Assembly (NCBI RefSeq): GCF_003324165.1
Contig: NW_025407825.1
Span: forward strand, 1-64,000
Direction of reading: 5' to 3'
From: Naegleria lovaniensis
Lineage: Eukaryota > Heterolobosea > Eutetramitea > Acrasida > Naegleriidae
DNA: 64,000 nt
Made by a program: the position numbers and the translations under genes. The notes below the pieces were generated by a model. It was not told the DNA's origin, ran no database searches, and saw only the letters and a list, made by a program, of their open reading frames with translations. Every line of letters begins with the position of its first letter. Position 1 is the first letter of the stretch. This document shows, piece after piece, positions 39,757 through 49,739 of the stretch.

Positions 39757-41664
39757 CTAGACAGTGAGAGATTTCTTTGAACCATTGACGTTATCGTCAC
39801 TATACGTAATAATGTTTGGATTTCCTTGTCCAAAATATTTGATCACAATGAGAACAATTTTTGTGAATTCTTCTTTCTCTTGTGGCGTAAAATGAGAGAA
39901 ATTTTCGAGAATCCAAACCAGTAATTGATTCATGTTCGCTCCAATCGTGTCATTTGGAGGTTTATCAATGGCAAGTAACAAGTGATACAACCAGTCGCAT
40001 CGTAACACATTATTGGATTCCTTACTTTGCACAAGTAAATAATCTGTAATCCATTGTTGCTTTTGTTGTTCGGAAGCAACACCCGTTTCGTGTGTAGGAG
40101 TTTCTTCATGATCTTCATGGGTTTCATCCTCATGTTCATCGGATGGTGTGAAAAGGGAACTAGCCTTAGTTGGAACTCGTCGCAATAAGGAATTATTATG
40201 AAAATTACTCACTGTCCAATGAATCATCTTGTTGAATAGAGCATGTGTAGTGACATAGTCCAAATAGCTGAGAAGCAAATTTTGAGTGGGCCTGTGACCC
40301 TGGTTAGAAGACTGTGAACATTGTGGTGGTGTTGCTGAATCTCCCTGTTGAGTATGTTTCTCCGCTGTTGTTGTTGTTGTTGGCATTGCTCGAGTGCTCT
40401 CCAGTTGTTGTTCTGTAGTCATGTCACTCGTTGAAAGGTCAACTGCTGCTTGTTCTTGGTCGTGTTTTTCATCCACCTCCTCACCCTCACCCGAATCAGA
40501 CATGGTCTCACTTGTGATGGTAGTGACTGTTGCTTCAGTGGTTACCTTATTTGCTTGAGTACCTCCTCGTTTTCTTCCTCTACGATTTTTCTTCTTCTTT
40601 TTGATGGTTTCTGGATTGTTATGTTGTGCCTGTTTGTTGATCATTCGCTCCCATAAAACATAAACATTCTCCTCCCCGAGACAATACGTTTTCCACTCAT
40701 CATAATTTCCATTGAGCCGAGGACATTTGGAGAATTCATTAGACTTTTGAGAGGTACTGGATGATGAGCCCTTTGATCTTAATTTCTTGTCGAGTTCAAG
40801 CTGAACATGTTCTCTCGTCTTGGTAAAATTTGTTAAGAATTGATGTTCCCATTGTTTTGTAATAAGAATTGGAGATTGATTGGTGTCACTGGTTCCCATA
40901 AACGCATCAAATAAATGGAGAGCTCCATACAGTGATGAATCCAAATCTCTAATACTTGTCCGATTTTTCTCAAATTGTTTAGAATCAATATTGGTTGCTA
41001 CTACTGTCTTGGCACAATAATTTTGTGCTTCATATCGAACATTCAATAAATAACGTTGTGCTTCATTGTCCAATTCATCGTCCAAGTTTTCTTCTTCATC
41101 GTGTTGCATGGGATCAGATGATTCTTGAGGAGTAACTTGAGCATTGTCAGAGGTCTTCTTTAAATCATGACTGAAAAATGATTTAAGCCATTCCTTCTCG
41201 GGAGGTTGCCAACCAATTTTCTTTACTGTTTGTTCATCCACAATATAAAATGCTTTTTGATAATGTTGTTCATCATGTTCCTCATTGATATTTGCTTGTT
41301 GATTTGATTGATTAGATTTCTGAGATGGCTTCTTTTTCTTTCGTTTTCTCTTTTTTGAATTTTCAGTTCCTGCAGAGTGTAGTTCCTCATCTTGGTCCGC
41401 AATTATTGTTTGCTGCTCCTGCTGTTCATTGTTGTCCTCACCATCATCGTCATTCATTTCTTGTAATAATTCTATCGGATTTAAATGAATGGGAACAAAC
41501 GTATCATGATCCTCGGGAATGGATTCTTCCATATGATCCTCATAGTTTTCTTGATCCAGTTCCTCATGATTATTTTCATCTTCTAAATCCTCAACATTTT
41601 CTTCTCGTTGTTGCTGAGTTACGACATCTTCTTGCTCCGAAAGCTTGACTCGCTTTTTAGACAT
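39757..41664 (-). CDS. GEMIN2: Gemin2/SIP1 (Brr1-like) snRNP assembly factor
   Basis: This 635-residue protein starts after an A-run. The first 200 residues are acidic and Lys/Gln-rich. The Gemin2 core then appears in order: RYLLNVRYEAQN and TVVATNIDSKQF (the N-terminal helix and strand that contact Sm proteins), WEHQFLTNFTKTREHV, YDEWKTYCLGEENVYVLWER, NLLLSYLDYVTTH, and CDWLYHLLLAIDKPPND with a final helix ending VIKYFGQGNP. Human Gemin2 has the same blocks in 280 residues; here low-complexity inserts (about 350-460 and 500-540) make it longer. Gemin2 binds the Sm pentamer and SMN during spliceosomal snRNP assembly, which fits a genome with introns. Confidence 0.85.
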   Translation of the reverse strand: MSKKRVKLSEQEDVVTQQQREENVEDLEDENNHEELDQENYEDHMEESIPEDHDTFVPIHLNPIELLQEMNDDDGEDNNEQQEQQTIIADQDEELHSAGTENSKKRKRKKKKPSQKSNQSNQQANINEEHDEQHYQKAFYIVDEQTVKKIGWQPPEKEWLKSFFSHDLKKTSDNAQVTPQESSDPMQHDEEENLDDELDNEAQRYLLNVRYEAQNYCAKTVVATNIDSKQFEKNRTSIRDLDSSLYGALHLFDAFMGTSDTNQSPILITKQWEHQFLTNFTKTREHVQLELDKKLRSKGSSSSTSQKSNEFSKCPRLNGNYDEWKTYCLGEENVYVLWERMINKQAQHNNPETIKKKKKNRRGRKRGGTQANKVTTEATVTTITSETMSDSGEGEEVDEKHDQEQAAVDLSTSDMTTEQQLESTRAMPTTTTTAEKHTQQGDSATPPQCSQSSNQGHRPTQNLLLSYLDYVTTHALFNKMIHWTVSNFHNNSLLRRVPTKASSLFTPSDEHEDETHEDHEETPTHETGVASEQQKQQWITDYLLVQSKESNNVLRCDWLYHLLLAIDKPPNDTIGANMNQLLVWILENFSHFTPQEKEEFTKIVLIVIKYFGQGNPNIITYSDDNVNGSKKSLTV

Positions 41665-42140
41665 TTTTTTTTAATTTCTTTCATTTAATTCATCTTCAAT
41701 GAAATCAATTGGGTGTTCGTCGTTGAACATGAATGAATATTTAAATAAGCTAAATGGTTTGATCCTTTGTTTTTGGACTCGAAATGTCACAAGAAAAATG
41801 CCATTTGTTTGTTTTTGAACAATTGTATAGAAACATTTCATTTTCGTATCATTGCCAGAGAGGTCACCCACAATGATTCGAACTCAAATCCAGTCAAATC
41901 GCCAAAATGTGTTTTAAACAGTATTTTGTTCACTTAATTGGATTTTAAAAATTCCATATCAGGTCATCTTTTGTTAACGACCCATTTTTGGACAATTCAT
42001 ATTTTTTTCCTTATTTAATTTTCAAAAAAGCATCTCAGCTCGAGACTTCATGATAACAAAAATTCAGAAGAAACACACGCGCTCTCAAAAAAGAGAAACA
42101 CAACATTCCGATCATCATTGGTTCATTCTAAAAAACCATC
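41665..42140. other. Divergent promoter region with minus-strand small ORF
   Basis: This 476-bp region separates Gemin2 (minus) and the Myb gene (plus). On the minus strand an ORF of 56 codons from an ATG (MKCFYTIVQKQTNGIF) ends at 41671, just six bases before the Gemin2 ATG, so it would be an upstream ORF of that mRNA. Its composition is protein-like but it matches nothing I know. Confidence 0.35.
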
Positions 42141-43148
42141 ATGACTTCCATGCTCATCATGATGAAAAAGCCTCAACATTCGGATCATCGAGAGTATTAC
42201 AATATTCTACTCCAGGATCATACGAATTCCAACCGAATTCATTCATTACACTTGATGGAACCCGTGGTGAGTGTAGAACCTCCAACTCAGAGTTTTCATC
42301 ATGAACTTGATATTCTTCATCATTCAATTCCTTCCTCGACTGGTTTCAATACTTCCTCTCAATCATCATCATGTCCTTTCATGAGAAATGTCATGAATGA
42401 TGAAAGGCTGTTCAAACCTTCTGAAGAACCTGCACGTATTACCCAACCATCCTCTCAACATCAAGGCTTTTCTTTTCAAACTACAAATACATTACACTGT
42501 CATCAAGAATCTTTTGAACCTTCTCAACAAGAGAATTTGAGTCCAAAATCAAAATTTTCATCTTCACTTCCTTATTTTGTTCAACCTTTGAAAAAACGTA
42601 ATCGAGAAAGTTATGAATCTCTTTGCAATCAACAACATGTGAAACATTTGACGCCTCCTCATCATGACGTGTCAGCATTCGGTGCTGTTCTTCCTCCTGT
42701 ACATAAAATTGCCAAACGTCATTCACAATTGATGGGACGAACATCACCTCCAATTACAACGCTGGAACAAGAAGACACTTCTTCTGCCAGCAGCCAACAT
42801 GAAAATGATGTCAGCACAACCACTACTGAATCATCATACTCGTCACAAGACGATCCAAATGATGAACACACTTGTACGACATCCAACATTGAACCATCCC
42901 ATTCCTCTTTCACTGTAGAATATGAACTTCCCAAACGAAAATCAAATCGTGGTAGAAAACCAAAAGCAAGAAAAGTCAATGTGAATGAAGGACCTTGGAC
43001 TGAGGAAGAACATGAACAATTTCTGAAGGGTTATCGAGAGTGTGGCAAGAATTGGAGTAAAATTGCTGATTTGTATGTGCCTTCGAGACGAAGGACGCAA
43101 ATCGCTTCACATGCCCAAAAGTGGTTCAGAAAACAAGATAAAAAGTAA
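42141..43148 (+). CDS. SHAQKYF-class single-Myb transcription factor
   Basis: The protein is 335 residues from the ATG at 42141. The first 270 residues are Ser/His/Gln/Pro-rich and disordered. A basic stretch (KRKSNRGRKPKARK) precedes one Myb/SANT repeat at the C-terminus: GPWTEEEHEQFLKGYRECG, KNWSKIADLYV, RRRTQIASHAQKWF. The SHAQKWF helix is the signature of the SHAQKYF subclass, best known from plants and Dictyostelium, which bind DNA with a single repeat. The start is uncertain: another frame (42050-42304) is also open upstream, and in-frame ATGs occur at several places before the conserved part. Confidence 0.85.
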   Translation: MTSMLIMMKKPQHSDHREYYNILLQDHTNSNRIHSLHLMEPVVSVEPPTQSFHHELDILHHSIPSSTGFNTSSQSSSCPFMRNVMNDERLFKPSEEPARITQPSSQHQGFSFQTTNTLHCHQESFEPSQQENLSPKSKFSSSLPYFVQPLKKRNRESYESLCNQQHVKHLTPPHHDVSAFGAVLPPVHKIAKRHSQLMGRTSPPITTLEQEDTSSASSQHENDVSTTTTESSYSSQDDPNDEHTCTTSNIEPSHSSFTVEYELPKRKSNRGRKPKARKVNVNEGPWTEEEHEQFLKGYRECGKNWSKIADLYVPSRRRTQIASHAQKWFRKQDKK

Positions 43149-43246
43149 AAATTAAAAATTAACTTTTTTAGATCTCAAAAAGCTCAACTTGTCAAACATG
43201 TCAAATGCCAACACTCAGTTAGTGAATAAATAAACCCACATTTCTT

Positions 43247-46200
43247 CTACAATTTTCCATTACTACACTTCTTGATGGACGTCTCCACAATTCCTTTCAC
43301 ATTTTCATAACGTTGTTTCAACTTTTTCTTATTAAATGCTTCTTTCTGTGCATCAATATACGCCATCTTATTCAAATAATCCTTCAACGAGGCAGAGGGA
43401 GTACTCTCTTTCAACAAATCCAAAACTAAATTATTAAACGTCGAGACAACTCCAGAAAAATCATACGAAATTGAAATGGGTTCTCTTCCAGAACGTTTCA
43501 CAGTTGGATTTTCTTCCAAATTGATATACTTTTTCGATTTTGTTTTTTTAGGTTTCAATTCTTCTTCCATATCGAAGGTCACACAAGAAGGATCGACCAC
43601 AAGAGCATATGGCTTTGTGTCATCTCTCGAAATGCTCACATTCTTGAAATGAGTTGGGAATAATTTTTGATAATATTCGACAAGTTCTTCAAATTTTTGT
43701 GAAAATTCTTGACGACTTGAACTCTCGACCATTTCCAATTCCAAAATTAATTCACGTTCAAATGTTTGGTTCAGTTGTTGAATGAAACAATTTAACGTGG
43801 AAGATGTTGCATCTTGTTCTTTTGTTTCGCCACTGGTTGGATAAGTCGAGTTAGAATCTTCTAGAGCATTCTTCAATATTAACATGCAAAGTCGAGGTCT
43901 CTTGGAAGGAATGGTATAAGGCATGAAAATGGAATTTTTAGGTTTTGAGACAATTCCTAAATTGTCAAAATCCATAGAGCCAGCATTGGTTAATTTCCAC
44001 TCGAGAAATTCTTTAAGGAGTGTAATGTCTTGAACGAACATATCGAAGGAGACTTCACGTTCTTGTAAAAATTGGAGCATGAGAGCAACATTGTAAATTT
44101 TGTAATTGACATGTGGCAGGTAGGTTGAAATTGGATCATCAATTTCTTGGACAGCTTGACGAATAATCGATGCTTCTTTTTCAATCATGTCGTAAAATTG
44201 TCGACTAGCTTCCTTTTCATATTTCTTTGATGTTGGCTCAAATTCATCAAAATAGGAAACGTCAACTGTCACATTGGGAGATATTTGTTTAAATGCTCGT
44301 TCCAACATGTGTAAAGTCTCCGATTCAATAAAATGGTGTAAAACCTTTGGTAAATACGCATCGAGTGATCTTGAAATGGTCACATACGCTGGTAACTGTT
44401 CTTGAGCAACAATTAACTTCTCCAACTTGTTCATTTGATCCATAATTTCATCTCGCGTTAAATATTTCGAAGGTAATCCACTTGGACAAACTCCAAACAT
44501 TTGATTCACTTTACAGTATGGTTTCACAGATGGAAAACCATAATTCACATCGAGCAGTGACAAGTAAAAGTAATTCATATTTTCCAAAAAGATAATCACA
44601 AGTTTGGAAAGTTGATACAAGTGTTCGAGAGCATGATGTGAACCTTTGCAAAATAATTCTAAAATTTCTGGGCCAAACACTGAGTCACCAATCAATTTAG
44701 ATTTCTGTACGGGTTGCTTGGAAAAGATACTATTTTCATCGAACATGAGTCCTCTAAAGAACATTTCATGAAGTAAATTAGAAATTTTGTTCCTGTTAAA
44801 TTTTTTCACCTGATCCATGGAAAGTGACATGTTTTTTGTGGGCTCATAAATTCTTCGATCCAAACACAAGATGGTCTCTTCTTGAACCATTTCTTCCAAG
44901 ACCTTAAAAAGTCCTCCATAGGTTTTTCTTGGAACAATATTGAAGAGCATTTCATCGTCTGTTGAAAAGTAATCAAGATCAATATCCAATAAATATGGTG
45001 TGGAATTAAAGAATTTGGCTTTGTCTTCAATCACATTTCCAGATTGAAATAATTCATCCGTATTGTAGACATCCCATTGAATTGGAAATGACTCGTGTGA
45101 TGCATTGTGAAACGCTTCAGTTTCAACACAAACTCCTTCTTTTGCAATTTGAGCCAGAGTATGAATAGGTTTGGTCAAAATCTTTTTTCCATTTCTGTGG
45201 TGAATATTCCATGAGTAACCATCTGGATTTCGATAACATAAAAAGGTCGATTCGACATTTAGAGAATTTGCAGCTTTTGTCAAATCTTGAAGAGTTTGTG
45301 GTGGTAATTTCATGGCATTGGCTCTCACTCCCAACTCGGCATTGTATCGACCTGTGTTAAAATTGTAACCTCCTCCTTCGAAATTACTTTGAAGCCAAAC
45401 CACTCGAGGACCAACTAATTCCAAATATTGAGCGACTGGAATGAAATCTCCAATCGAAGTGACTGCAAGAAGCTCTGTCATTTTCTTATCATTGAAAGGA
45501 TGACGCTTTTTAGTGACATTTTTTGCAGTGACATAATCTTCTTTTGCCCCAAGTGGTGTGTTTTGAATTAAATCTCTAAAAGGTTTAAAATTATAATAAT
45601 GTTGTGGAATTTGTGCATCGGAATGAGAATCAATATGAAGCAATGGAAGACCTTGAAAGTTTAAATTGTAAACATTTTGTTGTTGATCTGCAACAACATT
45701 CGAATAATTCAATCTTGGAATGAGTCCCAATTTGTGAGCTCTCACCCAGAAAAACAATGAAAAATGATGCTCATCAAACACTCCGACATGAACCTTTTTT
45801 CTTTGTGTCAATGTGTTCTTTTGAAGTAATTCCAAATATTTCACATAGGAAGGAGTTGAACTGATAATGGCCGGAAATTTAGAACGAGTATTCACAGTAG
45901 GATATTGAACCGCTACGGTTCTCACTGGCTTTTTAAATAAAGTTGGCATTAATTTTGAAAGTTCCAATTTCAATTCATCATGATGGAATGTGAATAAATA
46001 AATGGAAACAAGTCCGATCGTGATGGGAAGAATGAAGAAGGTCCAGAGAATGAAAGAATGTTTGCAACTTTTGGATTCTGTGTTTGTCAATTTTTGTGAA
46101 TTTCATTCCGTGGATGATGATGACAATTAGTAAATTTTAAAAAAAAACATACTTGGGGGAGTGGTTGTGTTGTCAGATGTCGTTTTAGAGTCATCGGTCT

Positions 46201-46300
46201 TTTTGGTTGTAGGTGTAATTGTTGAAGAAGGAACGGAATTATTGGCAGCAGCATCTTTTGGAGAAGAGGATGACGATACTGCGTGTTTTGATTTTGCCAT
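43247..46300 (-). CDS. UPF0489-domain type II membrane protein (2 exons)
   Basis: Exon 1 (46300-46153) and exon 2 (46077-43247) join across a 75-nt GTATGT...ACAG intron, giving 992 residues. Exon 1 supplies the only good ATG (after an A-run) and a Ser/Thr/Lys-rich cytosolic tail. Exon 2 begins in frame ahead of a single hydrophobic helix (FILWTFFILPITIGLVSIYLF), indicating a type II protein. The next section has UPF0489 hallmarks: VGVFDEHH, LLHIDSHSDAQIP, WLQSNFEGGG and LLDIDLDYFST, whose Asp/His clusters suggest a metal site like the arginase/deacetylase fold. Human C5orf22 belongs to this family; its activity is unknown. The C-terminal 450 residues are largely helical. Expected location is ER/Golgi or surface, inferred from topology. 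Confidence 0.78.
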
Positions 46301-46569
46301 TTTTTTTATTGACACAATTTTTGATCGATCGTTGATGGATGTCGATTGTAATGAAACGGATGACTTCACAATCCAGTGTTATTACATTATGATAGTTGAA
46401 CATGTTGAAAGTATAGAAGGTCTCAATGTTAAAAGTTATTTCATAATATTTTACAAAACACAACTGTCAAATGCCAACTCTAAATTTTAACATTTTCCTT
46501 AATTGTCCATCCACGCATTCCATTTATTCCTCATTTACCACATTAAATACAAATTTAACACACAAAAAA

Positions 46570-46875
46570 ATGGTCAAAACAACCACACGAGGAATTTCTG
46601 AATACGATCTCATCCATTGTCCTCCCACGCACACCTTTCATCCAACCACAAAGAAAGAACTTCGTCACTATCATACTTCTCTCGAAGAATCTCATTCTCC
46701 AAAATATCACTACGTGACACCTGGCAGTTTTGAGCAAATTGAGGAACATTCGAATGCACCTCCGGAACAAATTTCTAGATTGAGATTGGACATGTTGAAG
46801 CAAGAATTTGAGAAGGATAGAGAGGAAGGATTTCCAGGATGGAATTTAGAGGACACTTGGATGAATAAGATTTAA
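46570..46875 (+). CDS. Small hypothetical protein, 101 residues
   Basis: The ATG at 46570 directly follows an A-run and is preferred over the in-frame ATG at 46471. The protein is hydrophilic and His/Pro/Glu-rich (CPPTHTFHPTTKKELRHYH; YVTPGSFEQIEEH) with a helical C-terminal third (ISRLRLDMLKQEFEKDREE) ending GWNLEDTWMNKI. It has no signal peptide or membrane segment. Size and charge would suit a mitochondrial complex subunit, but I cannot identify it. It is divergent from the UPF0489 gene across 269 bp. Confidence 0.6.
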   Translation: MVKTTTRGISEYDLIHCPPTHTFHPTTKKELRHYHTSLEESHSPKYHYVTPGSFEQIEEHSNAPPEQISRLRLDMLKQEFEKDREEGFPGWNLEDTWMNKI

Positions 46876-47211
46876 AAAATGAATTTCACAAATTTAGTAA
46901 TTGATAAAATGTACAATTTCTAATAATGGTCTTTTTATGAAACTGACCTTTGAGCCTTGAAAAAACCAATGAAAATAGTTTAAACACTTTCCGAATCAAG
47001 AGCCAATTTCACTCATAAAACCATTTTATTACTTTCCTCAAATACAACTTGATTGTTGGATCAAAATTGTAAAATCACAAATCCTTACAACCACACATCC
47101 CTCCTTCCATTCTTTTTCATTTGTAAAAAAACTACAACAACAACTTGTCGATTACCACATAATCCAATCTTGTACCCTCATCTCCAAGTTGTAATTATTC
47201 GGTTGTTCAAA
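46876..47211. other. Intergenic region, 336 bp
   Basis: This holds a leader for the SDR-like gene. The frame of that gene is open from 47053 without convincing protein features. Nothing else is seen. Confidence 0.4.
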
Positions 47212-48798
47212 ATGTCAACTACTTCAACAACCTCATCCCCTCCAAGTGCTTCATTCATTTCACAACAAGCCATTCTCAGACCTTTCCAAAGCATTCCCAT
47301 CTTGTTGAGAAACTTCTCAGCCATCATGGGACGAAGTAACTTCTTCCCGATCGACACTCAAACCTTTTTCAAGGAATTATTCGAAGCTTTGGTGGTCACC
47401 TTGTTGTATCCAGTCATTACATTCATTGGATTGTATTTACAATTTTTAAGATGGATTTGGACCATGATCTTTCGTGTGGCTGTTCCAACTCCTCAACAAT
47501 ATTCAGCCCAACAAATTAAATCTGCCATTATTACAGGAGTGGGTTCTCAGTCAGAAATTGCAAAATCATTGGCATTGAGTTTGTGTGAACAGTGGCGACG
47601 AGATGCATCTCAAGATCATAAAATGTTGACACTTGTTGGAAATGACGATCGTCGATTGAATCAAATTCGTGAAGATCTCTTACGTACATTGGGAGAGGAC
47701 TATCCAAAAACTACTGAAATTCGTGTCAAAGTATGTTCCCTAAATGATGAAGAGAAAATTCGACAAGTGGTCACTGAATATGATTATGATTTGGTCATGA
47801 CTTGTCAGGAAGAGAAATATACCAATGCGGTAGAGAGAGGAAGTGTTGTTGGACAACAACCAAATCTTGTGAAGGAAAAGACCTCTCCTCGTTCAACTTC
47901 TCCAAAACGAGATGTGAAAGGTTCTTCCGTAAATGGTAATAGAAAAGGAGAAACCAATGTTCCAAGCAGCAGATCCAATGAAGAAGCATCCAGTAGTAGT
48001 AGTAGTACTATTACTTCTGAAACTTCCTCAACTCTCAATATCAATCCTGAACAAGTGCAATATCCACTGAACGAAGATGAAATTCGCTCCAATTATGAAT
48101 TTAACATTTTTGGCACTTTGAATACGGTTTTACCAGCAATTCGTCAATCTCGTGAAAGAGGTCTTACTGATTCTCCAAAACATGTGGTCGTTGTAGGAAA
48201 TGCTCCTTCTCGTCGAGGTATTGATCAACAAATCTTTGGATCAGGACCTGGATTCAATTCATTGCTTGAACTTTCCAAATTGGTCGAAGGTGAAGTCAGA
48301 AGAAGTTCTTTACGTAGTGGACTCGCAGGACAAAAGGTCGATCCAAATGATTTCCCCAACGCTTCTCAACTCGTTTTCCAAATCGTTACTCCATTGATTT
48401 GTCAAAATTTAACATCAACTTTGGGAATTACTTTCAATGAATGGATTTCTCGAGTTTTTAGTGAATCCTATTCTAGTCGAAGAGTTGAAAAGAGAAGACA
48501 ACGTGAAGGTGTTCAACAAGATGTTACTTCAATTGATGAATCATCCAGAGAAGGAAGAAGAACTTTGAACACAGATGAAAGCGTCAGAAATGAACCACAA
48601 TCTCAACGTGGAAAGGATCAATCATTGAGTGAAATTCCAGTTCAGGTAGCAGACGAAATTATGAGAGGTGTGTACAGAGGTGTGGATGTGATTGATGTCA
48701 ATTCTCCTGTGGTGTATGCTGCTTTGAGATTGTACAATGCAATTCCAATCAGTGTTCAACATATTATTTCGACCTTGCTACAATTCAATAATGAGTAG
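47212..48798 (+). CDS. SDR-like Rossmann protein with membrane anchor, probably non-catalytic
   Basis: The protein is 528 residues from the ATG at 47212. A hydrophobic segment (VVTLLYPVITFIGLYLQFL, about residues 62-82) anchors it. A Rossmann-like start follows: AIITGVGSQSEIAKSLAL, resembling the TGxxxGIG loop of short-chain dehydrogenases, then a strand with adenine-site-like LVGNDDRRL, a VKVCSLNDEEKIRQVV segment and later NIFGTLNTVLPAIRQ with HVVVVGNAPSRRG in place of the catalytic Ser strand. No YxxxK motif is evident, and a Ser-rich insert of about 80 residues interrupts the domain. The C-terminal half has a long charged linker. I infer an SDR relative that may have lost activity. Confidence 0.6.
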   Translation: MSTTSTTSSPPSASFISQQAILRPFQSIPILLRNFSAIMGRSNFFPIDTQTFFKELFEALVVTLLYPVITFIGLYLQFLRWIWTMIFRVAVPTPQQYSAQQIKSAIITGVGSQSEIAKSLALSLCEQWRRDASQDHKMLTLVGNDDRRLNQIREDLLRTLGEDYPKTTEIRVKVCSLNDEEKIRQVVTEYDYDLVMTCQEEKYTNAVERGSVVGQQPNLVKEKTSPRSTSPKRDVKGSSVNGNRKGETNVPSSRSNEEASSSSSSTITSETSSTLNINPEQVQYPLNEDEIRSNYEFNIFGTLNTVLPAIRQSRERGLTDSPKHVVVVGNAPSRRGIDQQIFGSGPGFNSLLELSKLVEGEVRRSSLRSGLAGQKVDPNDFPNASQLVFQIVTPLICQNLTSTLGITFNEWISRVFSESYSSRRVEKRRQREGVQQDVTSIDESSREGRRTLNTDESVRNEPQSQRGKDQSLSEIPVQVADEIMRGVYRGVDVIDVNSPVVYAALRLYNAIPISVQHIISTLLQFNNE

Positions 48799-48950
48799 GA
48801 ATTTTTCTATTCAGAATTAAACATGTTCAATAAATATTACCGTCCTTGATTTTCGCGAACGTGAGTTTTCAACATGAGCGTTATTGAATACCCCAAACAA
48901 CGTTCATTGTAATAATGCGGAGAACCAACCCGGCGAAATTCGAAAAAAAA

Positions 48951-49521
48951 ATGTCTGGTAAGTAAGCCTTAATTTGCTTAATGATTCGCTTACACCGCGC
49001 TACTCTTCTTGTTGGCTCATTATAAAATTCATCATACCTTCCCTTGATGAATAATGGATGCGGCCTTCATTTAGAAATTCCTCAAGGAAACGCTGCAAAG
49101 GGTGAGAAAATCTTCAAGGCCAAGTGTGCTCAATGCCATACCATCAATAAGGGTGGTGCTCACAAGGTTGGACCAAACTTGTGGGGTATTTGGGGTAGAA
49201 AGTCAGGAATGGCTGAAGGATATGCTTTCTCTGCTGCCAATAAGGACAAGGCTGTTGTTTGGAATGAACAATCCCTCTTTGAATACTTGGTAGATCCTAA
49301 GAAGTATATTCCTGGTACAAAGATGGTAAGTAGGGCTTTGTACAAGTGTTGTTGTATTCATCATCATTCGGTGGTGATTTTTCATTATTTTCTTCACTCG
49401 TGTCCTATGGTAATAATTCGGAATGGTCGTTAACACCATGCAACAGGTCTTTGCCGGTATGAAGAAGCCAAACGAACGTGCCGATTTGATTGAATACATG
49501 AAGACTGCTTCCCAAGAATAA
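48951..49521 (+). CDS. CYC: Cytochrome c (3 exons, 7-nt first exon)
   Basis: Exons are 48951-48957 (ATGTCTG), 49075-49325 and 49447-49521, with introns GTAAGT...TTAG (117 nt) and GTAAGT...ACAG (121 nt). The 110-residue product carries haem site CAQCH (20-24), [10 protein letters not shown], and axial Met86 in YIPGTKM, the last codon of exon 2, followed by [18 protein letters not shown]. It shuttles electrons between complexes III and IV in the intermembrane space. The two-cysteine CxxCH differs from the single-cysteine AxxCH of euglenozoans and fits Heterolobosea. The A-run immediately before the ATG and in-frame joins support the micro-exon. An in-frame ATG at 49044 inside intron 1 is a false start. 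Confidence 0.93.
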
Positions 49522-49739
49522 GCTTGAGAATCACATGATCATTTTCAAAACCACGCTTGTCCAATAAACGCTCTTTGGTTTTGTTCAATTACACAAGCAA
49601 CATTATTCGTGCTCCGTTTTGAAAACATCATCAATTCTCCACCGGAAGATTTTCTCAAATTTCCTGTCAATCTCTCTTCCCACTCACGGCTGTGATGTAA
49701 AAACATACAAAAAGAATCAACACAACAACCACACACTCC

